64,000 nt of DNA from Rhodosalinus sp041365695 (GCF_041365695.1 NZ_JBGFSJ010000007.1:1-64000), one strand, 5' to 3'. Shown: positions 51,698 through 60,776, numbered from the stretch's first letter. Program-made: numbers and translations. The notes: generated by a model not told the origin, from the letters alone.

Positions 51698-52894
51698 ATG
51701 ACCCATACGGCACCCATCGATCTTCCGCCGGAAAGCGACGCGACGACCCGCGACCGCGCGCTTTACGAGGCGGGGAGCGCCAGCGGAGGCAACAACAACG
51801 CTCTCATCGCGCTTGCCGCGAAGCTGAGCGGGCAATCGCCGCTGGCCATCGGCCGCGACATCATGCGCCACGCGCGATCGGGCCGCGGGATCGAGGTCTC
51901 CGATTACCTGCGCTATCAGCTCTGGGATCGCGACCTGCACCCCGGTGACGCCGCGGATCGCTTCGTCGGCGCCGCCACAGTCTGGCCCGTCGCGCACGCG
52001 GTGAACAGCAAATCCTGGTGGTCGGCCGCCGAGGACAAGTTCGCGATGTCGCAGTTGCTCGCGGCCGACGGGCTTCCACAGCCCGAGACCGTTGCCGTGA
52101 TCGACACAGCGTCCGCGCGCAGTTACGGGCGCGTGGCCCGGATCGAGACGGGCGCAGCACTGCGCGACGTCGTCCTCTCGCGGCCGGCCGGAAGCCTCTT
52201 CGCCAAGACGCTCGACGGCATGGTGGGGTCGGGCGCGCTCGCGCTGGGCGCCGCGGACGCATCCGGGCTCGAGGTTCCCGGTTACGGCCGTCTCGCCTAT
52301 GACGAGGTCATCTCGCGGGTCTTCGGCGATGCGCCCTACCTGTTGCAGACCCGGCTGAAGAACCATCCCGCGCTCGCGCCTTTCTGCACGGGCCTGACGA
52401 CGGTCCGGCTGCCCGCCTTCGTGATGGGGCGCGACGTCGCCGTGCCGATGGCGGTCATGAAGCTCGCGACGGCGGGCAACGAGGCCTGCGCCTTCTGGCG
52501 GCCCGGCAATCTCGTCTGCGGGCTCGATGTCGACACCGGCGAGGTGACGCGCGTGGCGGGCCGCGACGGGCCGCGCGTCGCGGCGCTGCCCGATCATCCG
52601 GAGCGCCCGGGGCTGACCGGGCTCGCCCTGCCTTTCTGGCAGCAGGTGCGCGAGCTGCATGAGCGCGCGGTCCGCCTGTTCGGGGGCATTGCCTACCAGT
52701 CCACCGACATCGCCATCACGCCCGACGGGCCGGTCCTCGTGGAACTCAACTACGCGGGCAGTTTCGACGTGCTCCAGAACGGCACGGGGAAGGGCCTGCT
52801 CCAGCCCGAGGTGCGTGACTTCTTCGCCTTCCATGGACAGGATTTCGCGCCCAAGCGCCGCGGCCTCCTTCGCGGGATCACCGGCCGACGCTGA
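51698..52894 (+). CDS. sugar-transfer-associated ATP-grasp protein
   Basis: A 398-residue protein resembling the ATP-grasp domain associated with sugar transfer. KFAMSQLLAADGLPQPETVAV (about residue 112), SLFAKTLDGMVGSGALALG (about 165) and the late ATP/magnesium motif GPVLVELNYAGSFDVLQNG (about 350) mark the fold. Such proteins sit in polysaccharide or glycolipid clusters. It is co-oriented with and 233 bp before sqdB, hinting at a link to sulfolipid or another glycolipid. The substrate is unknown. Confidence 0.7.
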   Translation: MTHTAPIDLPPESDATTRDRALYEAGSASGGNNNALIALAAKLSGQSPLAIGRDIMRHARSGRGIEVSDYLRYQLWDRDLHPGDAADRFVGAATVWPVAHAVNSKSWWSAAEDKFAMSQLLAADGLPQPETVAVIDTASARSYGRVARIETGAALRDVVLSRPAGSLFAKTLDGMVGSGALALGAADASGLEVPGYGRLAYDEVISRVFGDAPYLLQTRLKNHPALAPFCTGLTTVRLPAFVMGRDVAVPMAVMKLATAGNEACAFWRPGNLVCGLDVDTGEVTRVAGRDGPRVAALPDHPERPGLTGLALPFWQQVRELHERAVRLFGGIAYQSTDIAITPDGPVLVELNYAGSFDVLQNGTGKGLLQPEVRDFFAFHGQDFAPKRRGLLRGITGRR

Positions 52895-53127
52895 CAGACC
52901 GGGAAGGCCGCCTCGCTCACGCCCAGCCCCGCCCGCGCACCGCGCGCGCGGGCCGCGATCCCGACAGGGCGTGGCGCAAAACCGCCGGCCGCCCCGCCGC
53001 ATCGCGTCGGCCAGGGCCGGAATTGCACCGCTGCCGCGCACGCTCTATTGTCGCCAAACCGTCACTTGCGCGCCGCGGGAAGACCTTCTATCGGGCGCGC
53101 AACGCCACTTGGAGGGGAACCGGACCC

Positions 53128-54348
53128 ATGCGTATCGCCATTCTGGGAGGGGACGGCTTCGTCGGCTGGCCGACCTGCCTGCACCTGTCGCACCTCGGTC
53201 ACGAGATCCATATCCTCGACAACCTCTCGCGCCGCTGGATCGACACCGAACTCGGCGTGCAATCGCTGACGCCGATGGACTCGATCCAGGAACGATGCCG
53301 CATCTGGAAGGAGGTCTCGGGCGAGACCATCCGGTTTCATCTCCTCGACCTGGCGAAGGAATACGAGCGGCTGCGCCAGTGGCTGACGGACTACCGCCCC
53401 GACGCGATCGTGCACTTCGCCGAGCAGCGCGCGGCGCCCTACTCGATGAAGACCGACCGCCACAAGGTCTACACCGTCAACAACAACGTCAGCGCCACCC
53501 ACAACCTGCTGGCCGCGATGGTCGAGGCGGGCGTCGACGCCCATCTCGTGCACCTGGGCACCATGGGCGTCTACGGCTATTCCAGCGTGGGCGCGGCGAT
53601 CCCCGAAGGCTACCTCGACGTGGAGATCGAGAACCTTGAAGGCGAGAAGAAGGGGCTCGAGATCCTCTACCCGACGCGGCCCGGCTCGGTCTATCACATG
53701 ACCAAGTCGCTCGATCAGATCCTCTTCCAGTTCTACGCCCAGAATGACGGGCTCAGGATCACCGACCTGCACCAGGGCATCGTGTGGGGTACGCACACCG
53801 ACCAGACGCGCCGACACGAGCAGCTCATCAACCGCTTCGACTACGACGGCGATTACGGCACGGTGCTCAACCGCTTCCTGATCCAGGCCGCGATCGACCA
53901 CCCGCTGACGGTGCACGGCACAGGCGGGCAGACTCGCGCCTTCATCCACATCCAGGACTCCGTGCGCTGCATCGAGCTGGCGCTGGCGGACGCGCCGAAG
54001 GCGGGCGAGCGGGTGAAGATCTTCAACCAGATGACCGAGACGCACCGCGTGCGCGACCTCGCGGCGCTCGTGGCGAAGCTCACCGGCGCGCGCATCGCCT
54101 ACCTGCCCAACCCGCGCAAGGAGGCCGACGAGAACGAGCTCGTGGTCAGGAACGAGCAGTTCCTGGCCCTTGGCCTCGACCCCACGACGCTGGCCGAAGG
54201 TCTGCTCGAGGAGGTGGTCGAGGTGGCCAGGAAATACGCCCACCGCATCGACCGCTCGCGCGTGCCGGCGGTGTCGGCCTGGACCAAGGATATCGCGCAG
54301 CGGGTGGAGCGCGACCCGGAAGGCAAGGCGCTCAAGTCCGTCTCGTGA
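53128..54348 (+). CDS. sqdB: UDP-sulfoquinovose synthase
   Basis: A 406-residue NAD-dependent SDR that makes UDP-sulfoquinovose from UDP-glucose and sulfite, the head group of sulfolipid. The NAD motif is ILGGDGFVGWPTCLHLS, the catalytic Thr is in HLGTMGVYGYSS (about residue 150), and Tyr-His-x-x-Lys is in SVYHMTKSLDQ (about 190), as in SqdB/SQD1. GGAGGGG lies 10 bases before the ATG. It overlaps sqdD by 4 bases. The order sqdB-sqdD-sqdC matches Rhodobacter-type operons. Confidence 0.93.
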   Translation: MRIAILGGDGFVGWPTCLHLSHLGHEIHILDNLSRRWIDTELGVQSLTPMDSIQERCRIWKEVSGETIRFHLLDLAKEYERLRQWLTDYRPDAIVHFAEQRAAPYSMKTDRHKVYTVNNNVSATHNLLAAMVEAGVDAHLVHLGTMGVYGYSSVGAAIPEGYLDVEIENLEGEKKGLEILYPTRPGSVYHMTKSLDQILFQFYAQNDGLRITDLHQGIVWGTHTDQTRRHEQLINRFDYDGDYGTVLNRFLIQAAIDHPLTVHGTGGQTRAFIHIQDSVRCIELALADAPKAGERVKIFNQMTETHRVRDLAALVAKLTGARIAYLPNPRKEADENELVVRNEQFLALGLDPTTLAEGLLEEVVEVARKYAHRIDRSRVPAVSAWTKDIAQRVERDPEGKALKSVS

Positions 54349-55172
54349 GCGGCCTTAGCCCGGAGCGGCCGGCCCGCTCCGATCGTGCCTTCGTGACGCT
54401 GGTCACCAATGCCGATTTCGCGCGCGGCGCGGCGGCGCTTCTGCACTCTCTCGCGCTGACGGGAACCGCGGCGGACCGCGTGGTGCTGCACACGGCCGGC
54501 GTGGAGGCGGCGGCGCTCGCGCCGCTGCGCGACCGCGGCGCGCGGCTGGTGGCGACCGATCTTCTGCCCACCTCGGACGCCTTCAACGCCGCCCACGCGC
54601 GCGACCGGTTGCACGGGCTCGCCCCCTTCACGAAGGGCGAGAAGCCTGCCTTCCACACGCCGCTCGACAATTTCGCCAAGCTCCGGCTCTGGCAGCTCGA
54701 CTACGCGCGCGTCGTGTTCCTCGATGCCGACACGCTGGTGCTGCGCGATATCGACCGGCTCTTCGACTATCCCGAGTTCTGCGCGGCCCCCAACGTCTAC
54801 GAAAGCCTCGGCGATTTTCACCGCATGAACTCCGGCGTCTTCACCGCGCGGCCCGCGCAGGCGACCTTCGACGCGATGCTCGCGCGGCTCGACGCGCCGG
54901 GCGCGTTCTGGCGGCGCACCGACCAGACCTTCCTGCAGGCCTGTTTCCCCGACTGGCACGGGCTGCCCGTCTTCGACAACATGCTGCAATATGTCTGGTT
55001 CAACCTGCCCGGGCTCTGGGACTGGGCATCCATCCGGGTGCTGCACTTCCAGTACGAAAAGCCGTGGGAAGACCACGCCAAGGCCGAACGCCTGCGCCCG
55101 CTGATCGAGCTCTGGCACGCCTACGCCCGGGGCGAGGCGCCCGATCTTTCAGCCCTCGAGAACCCTGCATGA
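54345..55172 (+). CDS. sqdD: sulfolipid glycosyltransferase SqdD
   Basis: A 275-residue GT8-family (glycogenin-like) enzyme. FVTLVTNADFARGAAALLHSL starts the nucleotide-sugar fold, VVFLDADTLVLRDIDRLF contains the DxD metal motif (about residue 123) and the terminal HFQYEKPWEDH binds metal and substrate. The start is GTG at 54345, overlapping the sqdB stop. Its transfer of sulfoquinovose is known from Rhodobacter genetics and is inferred here from context. Confidence 0.88.
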   Translation: MSGLSPERPARSDRAFVTLVTNADFARGAAALLHSLALTGTAADRVVLHTAGVEAAALAPLRDRGARLVATDLLPTSDAFNAAHARDRLHGLAPFTKGEKPAFHTPLDNFAKLRLWQLDYARVVFLDADTLVLRDIDRLFDYPEFCAAPNVYESLGDFHRMNSGVFTARPAQATFDAMLARLDAPGAFWRRTDQTFLQACFPDWHGLPVFDNMLQYVWFNLPGLWDWASIRVLHFQYEKPWEDHAKAERLRPLIELWHAYARGEAPDLSALENPA

Positions 55173-56032
55173 GGCTCGCCGTCACCGGCGGCACCGGGCT
55201 CGTCGGGCGCTTCATCGTCGAGGCGGCGCTTGCCGCGGGCGACGCGGTGACGGTGCTGACGCGCCGCCCGCCCGCGCCGGGCTTCTTCTCGTCCGAGGTG
55301 GCCCACCAGCCTTTCGATCTCGACCGCCCCGAGGCGCGGCTCGAGGGTGTGGAGGCGCTCGTCCATGCGGGCTTCGCCCACATTCCCGGCCGCTACCGCG
55401 GCGGCGAGGGCGAGGATCCCGAAGGCTTCCTGAGGCGCAACGCCCAAGGCACGAGGCGGCTCTTCGAAGCGGCGCGGGCCGCGGGCGTCGGGCGGATCGT
55501 CTTCCTGTCCTCCCGCGCGGTCTATGGCGACTACCCGCCCGGCACGGCGCTTCGCGAGGAGATGCCTGCCCGGCCCGACACGCTTTACGGCGAGGTCAAG
55601 CGGGAGGCCGAGGCCGCGCTCGCCGCCCTGCCCCTCTCCGGTGTCTCGCTGCGCGCCACCGGCGTGTACGGCCCGGCAGGCCCCGGACAGCGCCACAAGT
55701 GGCGCGATCTCTTCGACAGTTACCTGGCAGGAGACGAGATCGTTTCCCGAAAAGGAACGGAACTCCACGGTACCGACCTCGCCGCGGCCGTTCGGCTGCT
55801 TCTGACCGTGCCGGATGCACGGCTCGGCGACGGGATCTTCAACGCCTCGGACATCCTGCTGGATCGCCACGATCTGCTCGCCGAGGTCGCCCGGCTCACC
55901 GGCTGCCGCCACCCGCCACCCGCGCCCAGCGACACCGCGGTGAGCGAGATGCGCACTGACAGGCTGCGCGCGCTCGGCTGGCGGCCGGGGGGATGGGCGG
56001 GTCTGCAAGCGGCGCTGCCCGCGATGTTGTGA
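55169..56032 (+). CDS. sqdC: sulfolipid biosynthesis reductase-like protein SqdC
   Basis: A 287-residue SDR/epimerase-fold protein. The NAD motif is VTGGTGLVGRFIVEAAL and the Ser/Tyr/Lys set appears in FLSSRAVYGDY and TLYGEVKREAEAAL. SqdC is required for normal sulfolipid levels in Rhodobacter but its reaction is unclear. It overlaps sqdD by four bases and completes the three-gene operon. Confidence 0.85.
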   Translation: MRLAVTGGTGLVGRFIVEAALAAGDAVTVLTRRPPAPGFFSSEVAHQPFDLDRPEARLEGVEALVHAGFAHIPGRYRGGEGEDPEGFLRRNAQGTRRLFEAARAAGVGRIVFLSSRAVYGDYPPGTALREEMPARPDTLYGEVKREAEAALAALPLSGVSLRATGVYGPAGPGQRHKWRDLFDSYLAGDEIVSRKGTELHGTDLAAAVRLLLTVPDARLGDGIFNASDILLDRHDLLAEVARLTGCRHPPPAPSDTAVSEMRTDRLRALGWRPGGWAGLQAALPAML

Positions 56033-56059
56033 TCGACCGCGCCGCATCCAAGGCGGCGC

Positions 56060-56105
56060 GCAAGCGGTTTCGAAACCGCTTGCAAGGCCTTTCCAAAGGC
56101 CTTGC
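56060..56105. terminator. two overlapping perfect hairpins between convergent genes
   Basis: Two perfect 24-bp palindromes, 56060-56083 and 56082-56105, share two bases. The arms are GCAAGCGGTTTC/GAAACCGCTTGC and GCAAGGCCTTT/AAAGGCCTTGC. They fill the gap between sqdC and the DUF815 gene, so they probably act as a bidirectional terminator; the two structures could also compete. Confidence 0.6.
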
Positions 56106-56111
56106 CCGCCC

Positions 56112-56966
56112 TCAAGCCAGGGGCACGCCCTCGCGGCCCGCGAGATCGACGAAGAACTGCCAGGCCACGCGGCCCGACCGGGCGCCGCGGGTCGCCTGCC
56201 ACTCGATCGCCTCCGCGCGCAGACGGTCCTCCGCGATCTTCACGCCGTGCGCGGCGCAGTAGCCCCGGATCATGTCGAGGAACTCGTCCTGGCTGCAGGG
56301 ATGAAAGCCCAGCCAGAGCCCGAACCGGTCCGAAAGCGAAACCTTCTCCTCGACCGCTTCCGAAGGCGCGATAGCGGAGGATCGCTCGTTCTCGATCATG
56401 TCGCGCGGCATCAGATGGCGCCGGTTCGAGGTCGCGTAAAGCACCACGTTGCCGGGACGACCCTCCACGCCGCCGTCGAGCACGGCCTTGAGGCTCTTGT
56501 AGTGTTCGTCGTCGTGGCTGAAGGAGAGATCGTCGCAGAAGAGCAGAAAGCGGTGATCCCCGGCGGCCCGCAGGATCGAGAGCAGCCGCCCCACGCTCGG
56601 CAGGTCCTCGCGCTGCAGCTCCACGATCTTCAGGTCGTGCCCCTCGGCCACCACCGCAGCGTGGACCGCCTTCACGAGGGAGGACTTGCCCATCCCGCGC
56701 GCCCCCCACAGAAGCGCGTTGTTCGCCGGCAGCCCGCGCGCGAACTGGCGCGTGTTGGCAAGCAACGTGTCTCTCGCCCGGTCCACCGCCACGAGAAGCG
56801 ACAGATCCACCCGGTTCACGCGTCCTACCGGGTCCAGCCGGTCGGGCGCGACATGCCAGACGAAGGCGTCCGCCGCCTCGAAGTCGGGCGCGGGCCGCGC
56901 GGCGGGCGCGATCCGTTCCAGCGCCGACGCGATCCGCGCCAGCGCATCCGCCTCGAACTCCGGCAT
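56112..56966 (-). CDS. DUF815-family AAA ATPase
   Basis: A 284-residue ATPase. Walker A is LLWGARGMGKSSLVKAVHAA (about residue 87), Walker B is RFLLFCDDLSF and a sensor region ATSNRRHLMPRDM follows. DUF815 proteins are uncharacterised. The stop is next to the convergent hairpins. It begins at the last base of tatC, so it is co-transcribed with tatABC. Confidence 0.88.
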   Translation of the reverse strand: MPEFEADALARIASALERIAPAARPAPDFEAADAFVWHVAPDRLDPVGRVNRVDLSLLVAVDRARDTLLANTRQFARGLPANNALLWGARGMGKSSLVKAVHAAVVAEGHDLKIVELQREDLPSVGRLLSILRAAGDHRFLLFCDDLSFSHDDEHYKSLKAVLDGGVEGRPGNVVLYATSNRRHLMPRDMIENERSSAIAPSEAVEEKVSLSDRFGLWLGFHPCSQDEFLDMIRGYCAAHGVKIAEDRLRAEAIEWQATRGARSGRVAWQFFVDLAGREGVPLA

Positions 56967-57892
56967 CAGCGCCCGCGCTCCTCGTCGTCGGTCTCGTCGA
57001 ATTCCCGCATCAGCGGATCGTCCTGTTCGGACCCTTCGCCGTAGGGATCGTCGTCATCCTCGAACCAGAGGCCGCGGGCCCGGAGATCCGCCTCGCGCCG
57101 CTTTTCCACGCGCTCGACCAGCCAGATCGACACCTCGTAAAGCCCGTAGACCACCACGAACAGGATCACCTGCGTGATGACGTCGGGCGGCGTGACGAGC
57201 GCCGCCAGCAGGAGAATGCCCACGACCGCGAATTTGCGGACCTTCCGAAGCCCTTCAGCGCTGACCAGGCCGGCTTTTCCCATGAGCGTCAGCAGCACCG
57301 GAAGCTGGAAGCACAGCCCGAAGGCCACGATGAACTTGATGGTCAGCGACAGGTATTCCTGCGCCGAGCCCTGGAAGGCGATGCCGGCGGTCGCGTTCTC
57401 CACCTCACCCTCGTCGAGCACCGTGCCGGCTTGCTGGAAGCCAAGGAAGAAGTCGAAGGCGAGTGGCGTCACGACGTAATAGGCGAAGGACGCGCCCAGG
57501 AAGAACATGAAGGGCGAGGCCAGCATGAACGGCAGGAAGGCGTTCTGCTCGGACTTGTAGAGCCCGGGCGCCACGAAGCGCCACATCTGGAAGCTGATGT
57601 AGGGAAACGACAGCACCAGCCCGCCCAGGAGCGAGATCGACACGGCGACGAAGAAGCCCTCCTGCAGCTTGATGAGGATCAGGCCGCAATTCTCCATCCC
57701 GCGCGTCGCCATGGCGCTGCAAAGCGGCTGGGTCAGGAAATCGAAGATCGGGTTCCAGACGGTGAAGCAGACCACCATGCCCGCGATAAAGGCGAGCACG
57801 GAGTGGATGAGCCGCGTGCGCAACTCGGCCAGGTGCTCGATAAGGGGGGCCTCGTTGTCGTCGATCTCGTCAGCCTGCGGTGCGTCGGTCAT
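56966..57892 (-). CDS. tatC: twin-arginine translocase subunit TatC
   Basis: A 308-residue Tat receptor. The N-terminal LIEHLAELRTRL motif with the signal-binding Glu, six helices and FPYISFQMWRFVAPGLY are standard. An unusually long acidic tail (FEDDDDPYGEGSEQDD) follows the last helix. It overlaps tatB by 4 bases. It exports folded proteins, including the RR-signal proteins in this window. Confidence 0.96.
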   Translation of the reverse strand: MTDAPQADEIDDNEAPLIEHLAELRTRLIHSVLAFIAGMVVCFTVWNPIFDFLTQPLCSAMATRGMENCGLILIKLQEGFFVAVSISLLGGLVLSFPYISFQMWRFVAPGLYKSEQNAFLPFMLASPFMFFLGASFAYYVVTPLAFDFFLGFQQAGTVLDEGEVENATAGIAFQGSAQEYLSLTIKFIVAFGLCFQLPVLLTLMGKAGLVSAEGLRKVRKFAVVGILLLAALVTPPDVITQVILFVVVYGLYEVSIWLVERVEKRREADLRARGLWFEDDDDPYGEGSEQDDPLMREFDETDDEERGR

Positions 57893-58371
57893 GCCTTGGT
57901 GTCGTCCTCGCTGGCCGTCGTCCCGGCGGCGGGCGCGGTGTCGGGAACGGGCGCGGTCTCGGAAGATGCGGCGTCCTCCCGATCGGCATCACCCGCCGCG
58001 GCCGCCGCACCCCGCTCCTTGCGCTCGCGCAGCGCGTCCCGGCGCGCTTGCGCCTCGGCGGCGCGCTCGCGGGCAAGCTTCGCCGTCTCGCTGTCGGGAT
58101 CCCACTTCGCGGCGGAGCGGAACTCGTTCTCGACCCCGTCGAGCCCAAGCGACTTCGAGGACGTCATGTCCTTGAAGCCCTTGGTGGCTTCCTTGACGCC
58201 GCTCTCCTCGGCGGCCTCGTTCATCGCACGGCTGAACTCGCGCGCCATGCCGCGCGCCTTGCCCATGAAACGTCCCACGTTTCGAAAGAGCACGGGCAGA
58301 TCCTTCGGGCCCACCACGATCAGGGCCACGATTCCGATCAGGAGGAGTTCGGTCCAGCCGAGATCGAGCAT
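57889..58371 (-). CDS. tatB: twin-arginine translocase subunit TatB
   Basis: A 160-residue Tat subunit. MLDLGWTELLLIGIVALIVVGPKDLP gives the helix, hinge Gly-Pro and amphipathic helix (VLFRNVGRFMGKARGMAREF). The Ala/Glu/Arg-rich C-terminal half is disordered. It lies 3 bases after tatA. Confidence 0.93.
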   Translation of the reverse strand: MLDLGWTELLLIGIVALIVVGPKDLPVLFRNVGRFMGKARGMAREFSRAMNEAAEESGVKEATKGFKDMTSSKSLGLDGVENEFRSAAKWDPDSETAKLARERAAEAQARRDALRERKERGAAAAAGDADREDAASSETAPVPDTAPAAGTTASEDDTKA

Positions 58372-58374
58372 GGA

Positions 58375-58596
58375 TCAGACCTTGTCCTTTTCCTTCTCGC
58401 CCTCCGGCGTCACGTCGCGGGCCTCCTCGGCCTGCTGGTTCTCCAGCTCCTCGGTGCCGTCCTTCACGCCTTTCTTGAACGCGGTGATACCCTTGCCGAC
58501 CTCGCCCATGATCGAGCTGATTTTGCCGCGGCCGAACATGACGAGCACCACGATGGCGATGAGAAGAAGTCCGGGTAGTCCGATATTGTTGAGCAT
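58375..58596 (-). CDS. tatA: twin-arginine translocase subunit TatA
   Basis: A 73-residue pore-forming subunit. One helix (LPGLLLIAIVVLVMF), the FGRGKI hinge and an amphipathic helix (MGEVGKGITAFKKGV) are followed by a charged tail. The start MLNNIG at 58596 has AGGAGAG upstream. First of tatABC. Confidence 0.93.
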   Translation of the reverse strand: MLNNIGLPGLLLIAIVVLVMFGRGKISSIMGEVGKGITAFKKGVKDGTEELENQQAEEARDVTPEGEKEKDKV

Positions 58597-58766
58597 GACG
58601 TCTCTCCTGGATCGAGGGCGCGCCGCCAGCCGCCAGCCCGGGTCATGGTCCGCGCGCCCGAAAAAGCCACGTGAGTTTCTACTCTCATCCGTGCCGGCAC
58701 GAAAGCGCCAAACCGGGCCTCGCGGCCCCTCTGACAAAGGTTTTCAGGCGCTTTATTGTCACTATT

Positions 58767-58780
58767 CTGTCAACTGACAG
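58767..58780 (+). promoter_or_regulatory. CTGTCA-AC-TGACAG dyad before the WYL regulator
   Basis: Perfect 6-bp arms separated by 2 bases, ending 4 bases before the ATG. An ATTGTCACTATTCTGTCA stretch overlaps it. Likely autoregulatory operator. Confidence 0.5.
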
Positions 58781-58784
58781 ATCA

Positions 58785-59483
58785 ATGACAAATATCCACC
58801 GAATCAGCCGGCAGGATGACGACGTGAAACGCGCGGACCGACTCTACGCCCTCATCGAGATCCTGAAGCGCGGCGGCCCGCACCGCGCAGAGGACCTCGC
58901 CCGCCGCACGGGCGTCTCGATGCGCACCGTCTACCGCGACATGGAGACGCTTGCCGCCTCGGGCGTGCCGGTGGAAGGCGCGCGCGGCGAGGGCTACCGC
59001 GCCTCCGCGGCGATCACCCTTCCGCCGCTCAACCTGACCGAGACGGAGCTCGAGATCCTGCACCTCGCCCTCGCCGTCACGGGCGAGGCGGTGGACGAGG
59101 ATCTGCGCGCCGCCGCCATCTCGCTCTCGGCCAAGATCGAGGCCGTCCTGCCCGAGGAGCCGGGCGCGCAGGCCCGCTTCGGCCTGGCCACCTACCCGTT
59201 CGAGGCCGCGGCGCGGGGCTTCGCCCACATGCCCCGGCTGCGCGCCGCGATCCGGGCACGCCAGAAGCTCCGCGTGCGCATGTCCGGCGGCGGCGGCGCG
59301 CGCGTCGTGCGCCCGCTCAAGGTCGACTACTGGGGGCGCGTCTGGTCGGCCGTGGTCTGGGACGAGGCGGCGGCGGATTTCGCCACCCTCCGCCTGGACC
59401 GCATCGAGGACCTCGTGACGATCCCCTCGCTTTTCGTGGACGAGCCGGGCAAACGCCTTTCCGATTTCGAGGCCAGGCCCTGA
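58785..59483 (+). CDS. WYL-domain HTH transcriptional regulator
   Basis: A 232-residue regulator. The HTH is RRTGVSMRTVYRDMETLAASGVPVEG (about residues 38-62, given as a landmark region) and the WYL-type effector domain follows (RPLKVDYWGRVWSAVVWDEA). The start MTNIHRISRQ at 58785 is chosen over a longer frame from 58671. A GTG at 58824 is an alternative. WYL proteins often bind nucleotides or ssDNA and respond to DNA damage or phage; the target is unknown. Divergent from tatA. Confidence 0.85.
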   Translation: MTNIHRISRQDDDVKRADRLYALIEILKRGGPHRAEDLARRTGVSMRTVYRDMETLAASGVPVEGARGEGYRASAAITLPPLNLTETELEILHLALAVTGEAVDEDLRAAAISLSAKIEAVLPEEPGAQARFGLATYPFEAAARGFAHMPRLRAAIRARQKLRVRMSGGGGARVVRPLKVDYWGRVWSAVVWDEAAADFATLRLDRIEDLVTIPSLFVDEPGKRLSDFEARP

Positions 59484-59532
59484 CCGGCCGGAAGGACACC
59501 GGGCTTCTTCTTGGCCGAAATACTCCGGGGGA

Positions 59533-59566
59533 GTCGCGCGGAACGCGCGACGGGGGCAGCGCCCCC
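59533..59566. terminator. tandem GC hairpins
   Basis: Two stems: GTCGCGCG-GAA-CGCGCGAC and GGGGGC-AGC-GCCCCC, in the gap between the convergent WYL and ABC-ATPase genes. The GGCCGAAATACTCC leader before them is a familiar intergenic motif in Rhodobacterales (from memory). Confidence 0.5.
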
Positions 59567-59598
59567 GGACCACGCGGCGGCCCGCGCGCGGCGGAAAA

Positions 59599-60717
59599 TC
59601 AGTCGCGCGCGGGAAAGACGAAGCAGCGGTCGCGGCGCACGGTCAGCCAGAGCGCGCGGCCGGGCCTCGGCAGGAAGACGTTGGGCACGGTCGCCTTCAG
59701 CACGGATCCGTCATGATCCATGCGGAACTCCACGAGGCTTTCGTTGCCCAGAAAGCGCGCGCGTTCGACCACGCCGCGCGCGGCGACCCCGTCCCGCGCG
59801 GTGGGCTGCGGCCCGTGCCCGCCGCGATCGAAGTCGATGCCCACATGCTGCGGGCGGAAGACGATGTCCACCTCCGCCCCGTCGGGCACGCCCGGGGCCA
59901 GGAACTGGCCGAAGGGGGTGTCGGTCAGCGCCCCGCGCACCGTGCCGCGGATCACGTTGACATCGGAGAAGAAGGCCACCGCCGCCTTGTCGAGGGGTGC
60001 ATTGTAGATGTTGTAGGGCGCGCCCATCTGCACGATCCGCCCGTCCCGCATCAGCGCGATCTCGTCGGCCATGCGCATCGCCTCCTGCGGCTCGTGGGTC
60101 ACCAGCAGGACGGCCGTGTCCTCTTCCTTGAGAATCGACAGCGTCTCGTCGCGGATCCCGTCCCGCAGCCGGTTGTCGAGGCCCGAGAAGGGCTCGTCCA
60201 TCAGCATGATCGACGGGCGCGGGGCGAGCGCGCGGGCAAGCGCCACGCGCTGCTGCTCGCCACCCGAAAGCGAATGCGGGTACGCGTCGACGTAATGCGA
60301 CAGCCCCACCCGCGCGAGAAGCTCCTCGACCCGCGCGCGGCGCGCCTCGCGCGGTGCGCGCAGGCCGAAGGCGACGTTGTCGGCCACCGAGAGATGCGGG
60401 AAAAGCGCGAAGTCCTGGAACATCAGCCCGATCGAGCGCCGCTCCGGCGGCACGCGGTAGACCGTGTCGCAGATCAGCTCCCCGTCGACCCGGATCTCGC
60501 CCTCGTCCTGCATCTCCACGCCCGCGATCATCCGCAGCGTGGTCGACTTGCCGCAGCCCGACGGGCCGAGCAGGCAGGTCACCTGCCCCGGCCGGATCGC
60601 CAGCGACACGTCGTCCACGACGACACGGCCGCCGAAGCGGCGGGTGAGGTGGCGGACCTCCAGCCTCGGTGCCGGCGCGGCCACGGCCGACTTTTCCCGA
60701 TCAATTTGCTCGGACAT
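59599..60717 (-). CDS. ABC transporter ATPase (CUT1/FbpC-like)
   Basis: A 372-residue ATPase. The start MSEQIDREKSAV at 60717 is chosen over a longer frame. Walker A is GPSGCGKSTT (about residue 52), signature LSGGEQQRVALARAL (about 148), Walker B IMLMDEPFSGLD, and a C-terminal TOBE-like domain (from about residue 260, FRPQHVGIDF). It resembles ferric-iron or spermidine/thiamine importers, but no permease or binding gene is adjacent. Confidence 0.85.
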   Translation of the reverse strand: MSEQIDREKSAVAAPAPRLEVRHLTRRFGGRVVVDDVSLAIRPGQVTCLLGPSGCGKSTTLRMIAGVEMQDEGEIRVDGELICDTVYRVPPERRSIGLMFQDFALFPHLSVADNVAFGLRAPREARRARVEELLARVGLSHYVDAYPHSLSGGEQQRVALARALAPRPSIMLMDEPFSGLDNRLRDGIRDETLSILKEEDTAVLLVTHEPQEAMRMADEIALMRDGRIVQMGAPYNIYNAPLDKAAVAFFSDVNVIRGTVRGALTDTPFGQFLAPGVPDGAEVDIVFRPQHVGIDFDRGGHGPQPTARDGVAARGVVERARFLGNESLVEFRMDHDGSVLKATVPNVFLPRPGRALWLTVRRDRCFVFPARD

Positions 60718-60776
60718 GCGGGCGGGATAGCAACCCCGCCCCGCCCGCGCAAGCGGCCGGGGCGCGAGGGCGCGGC

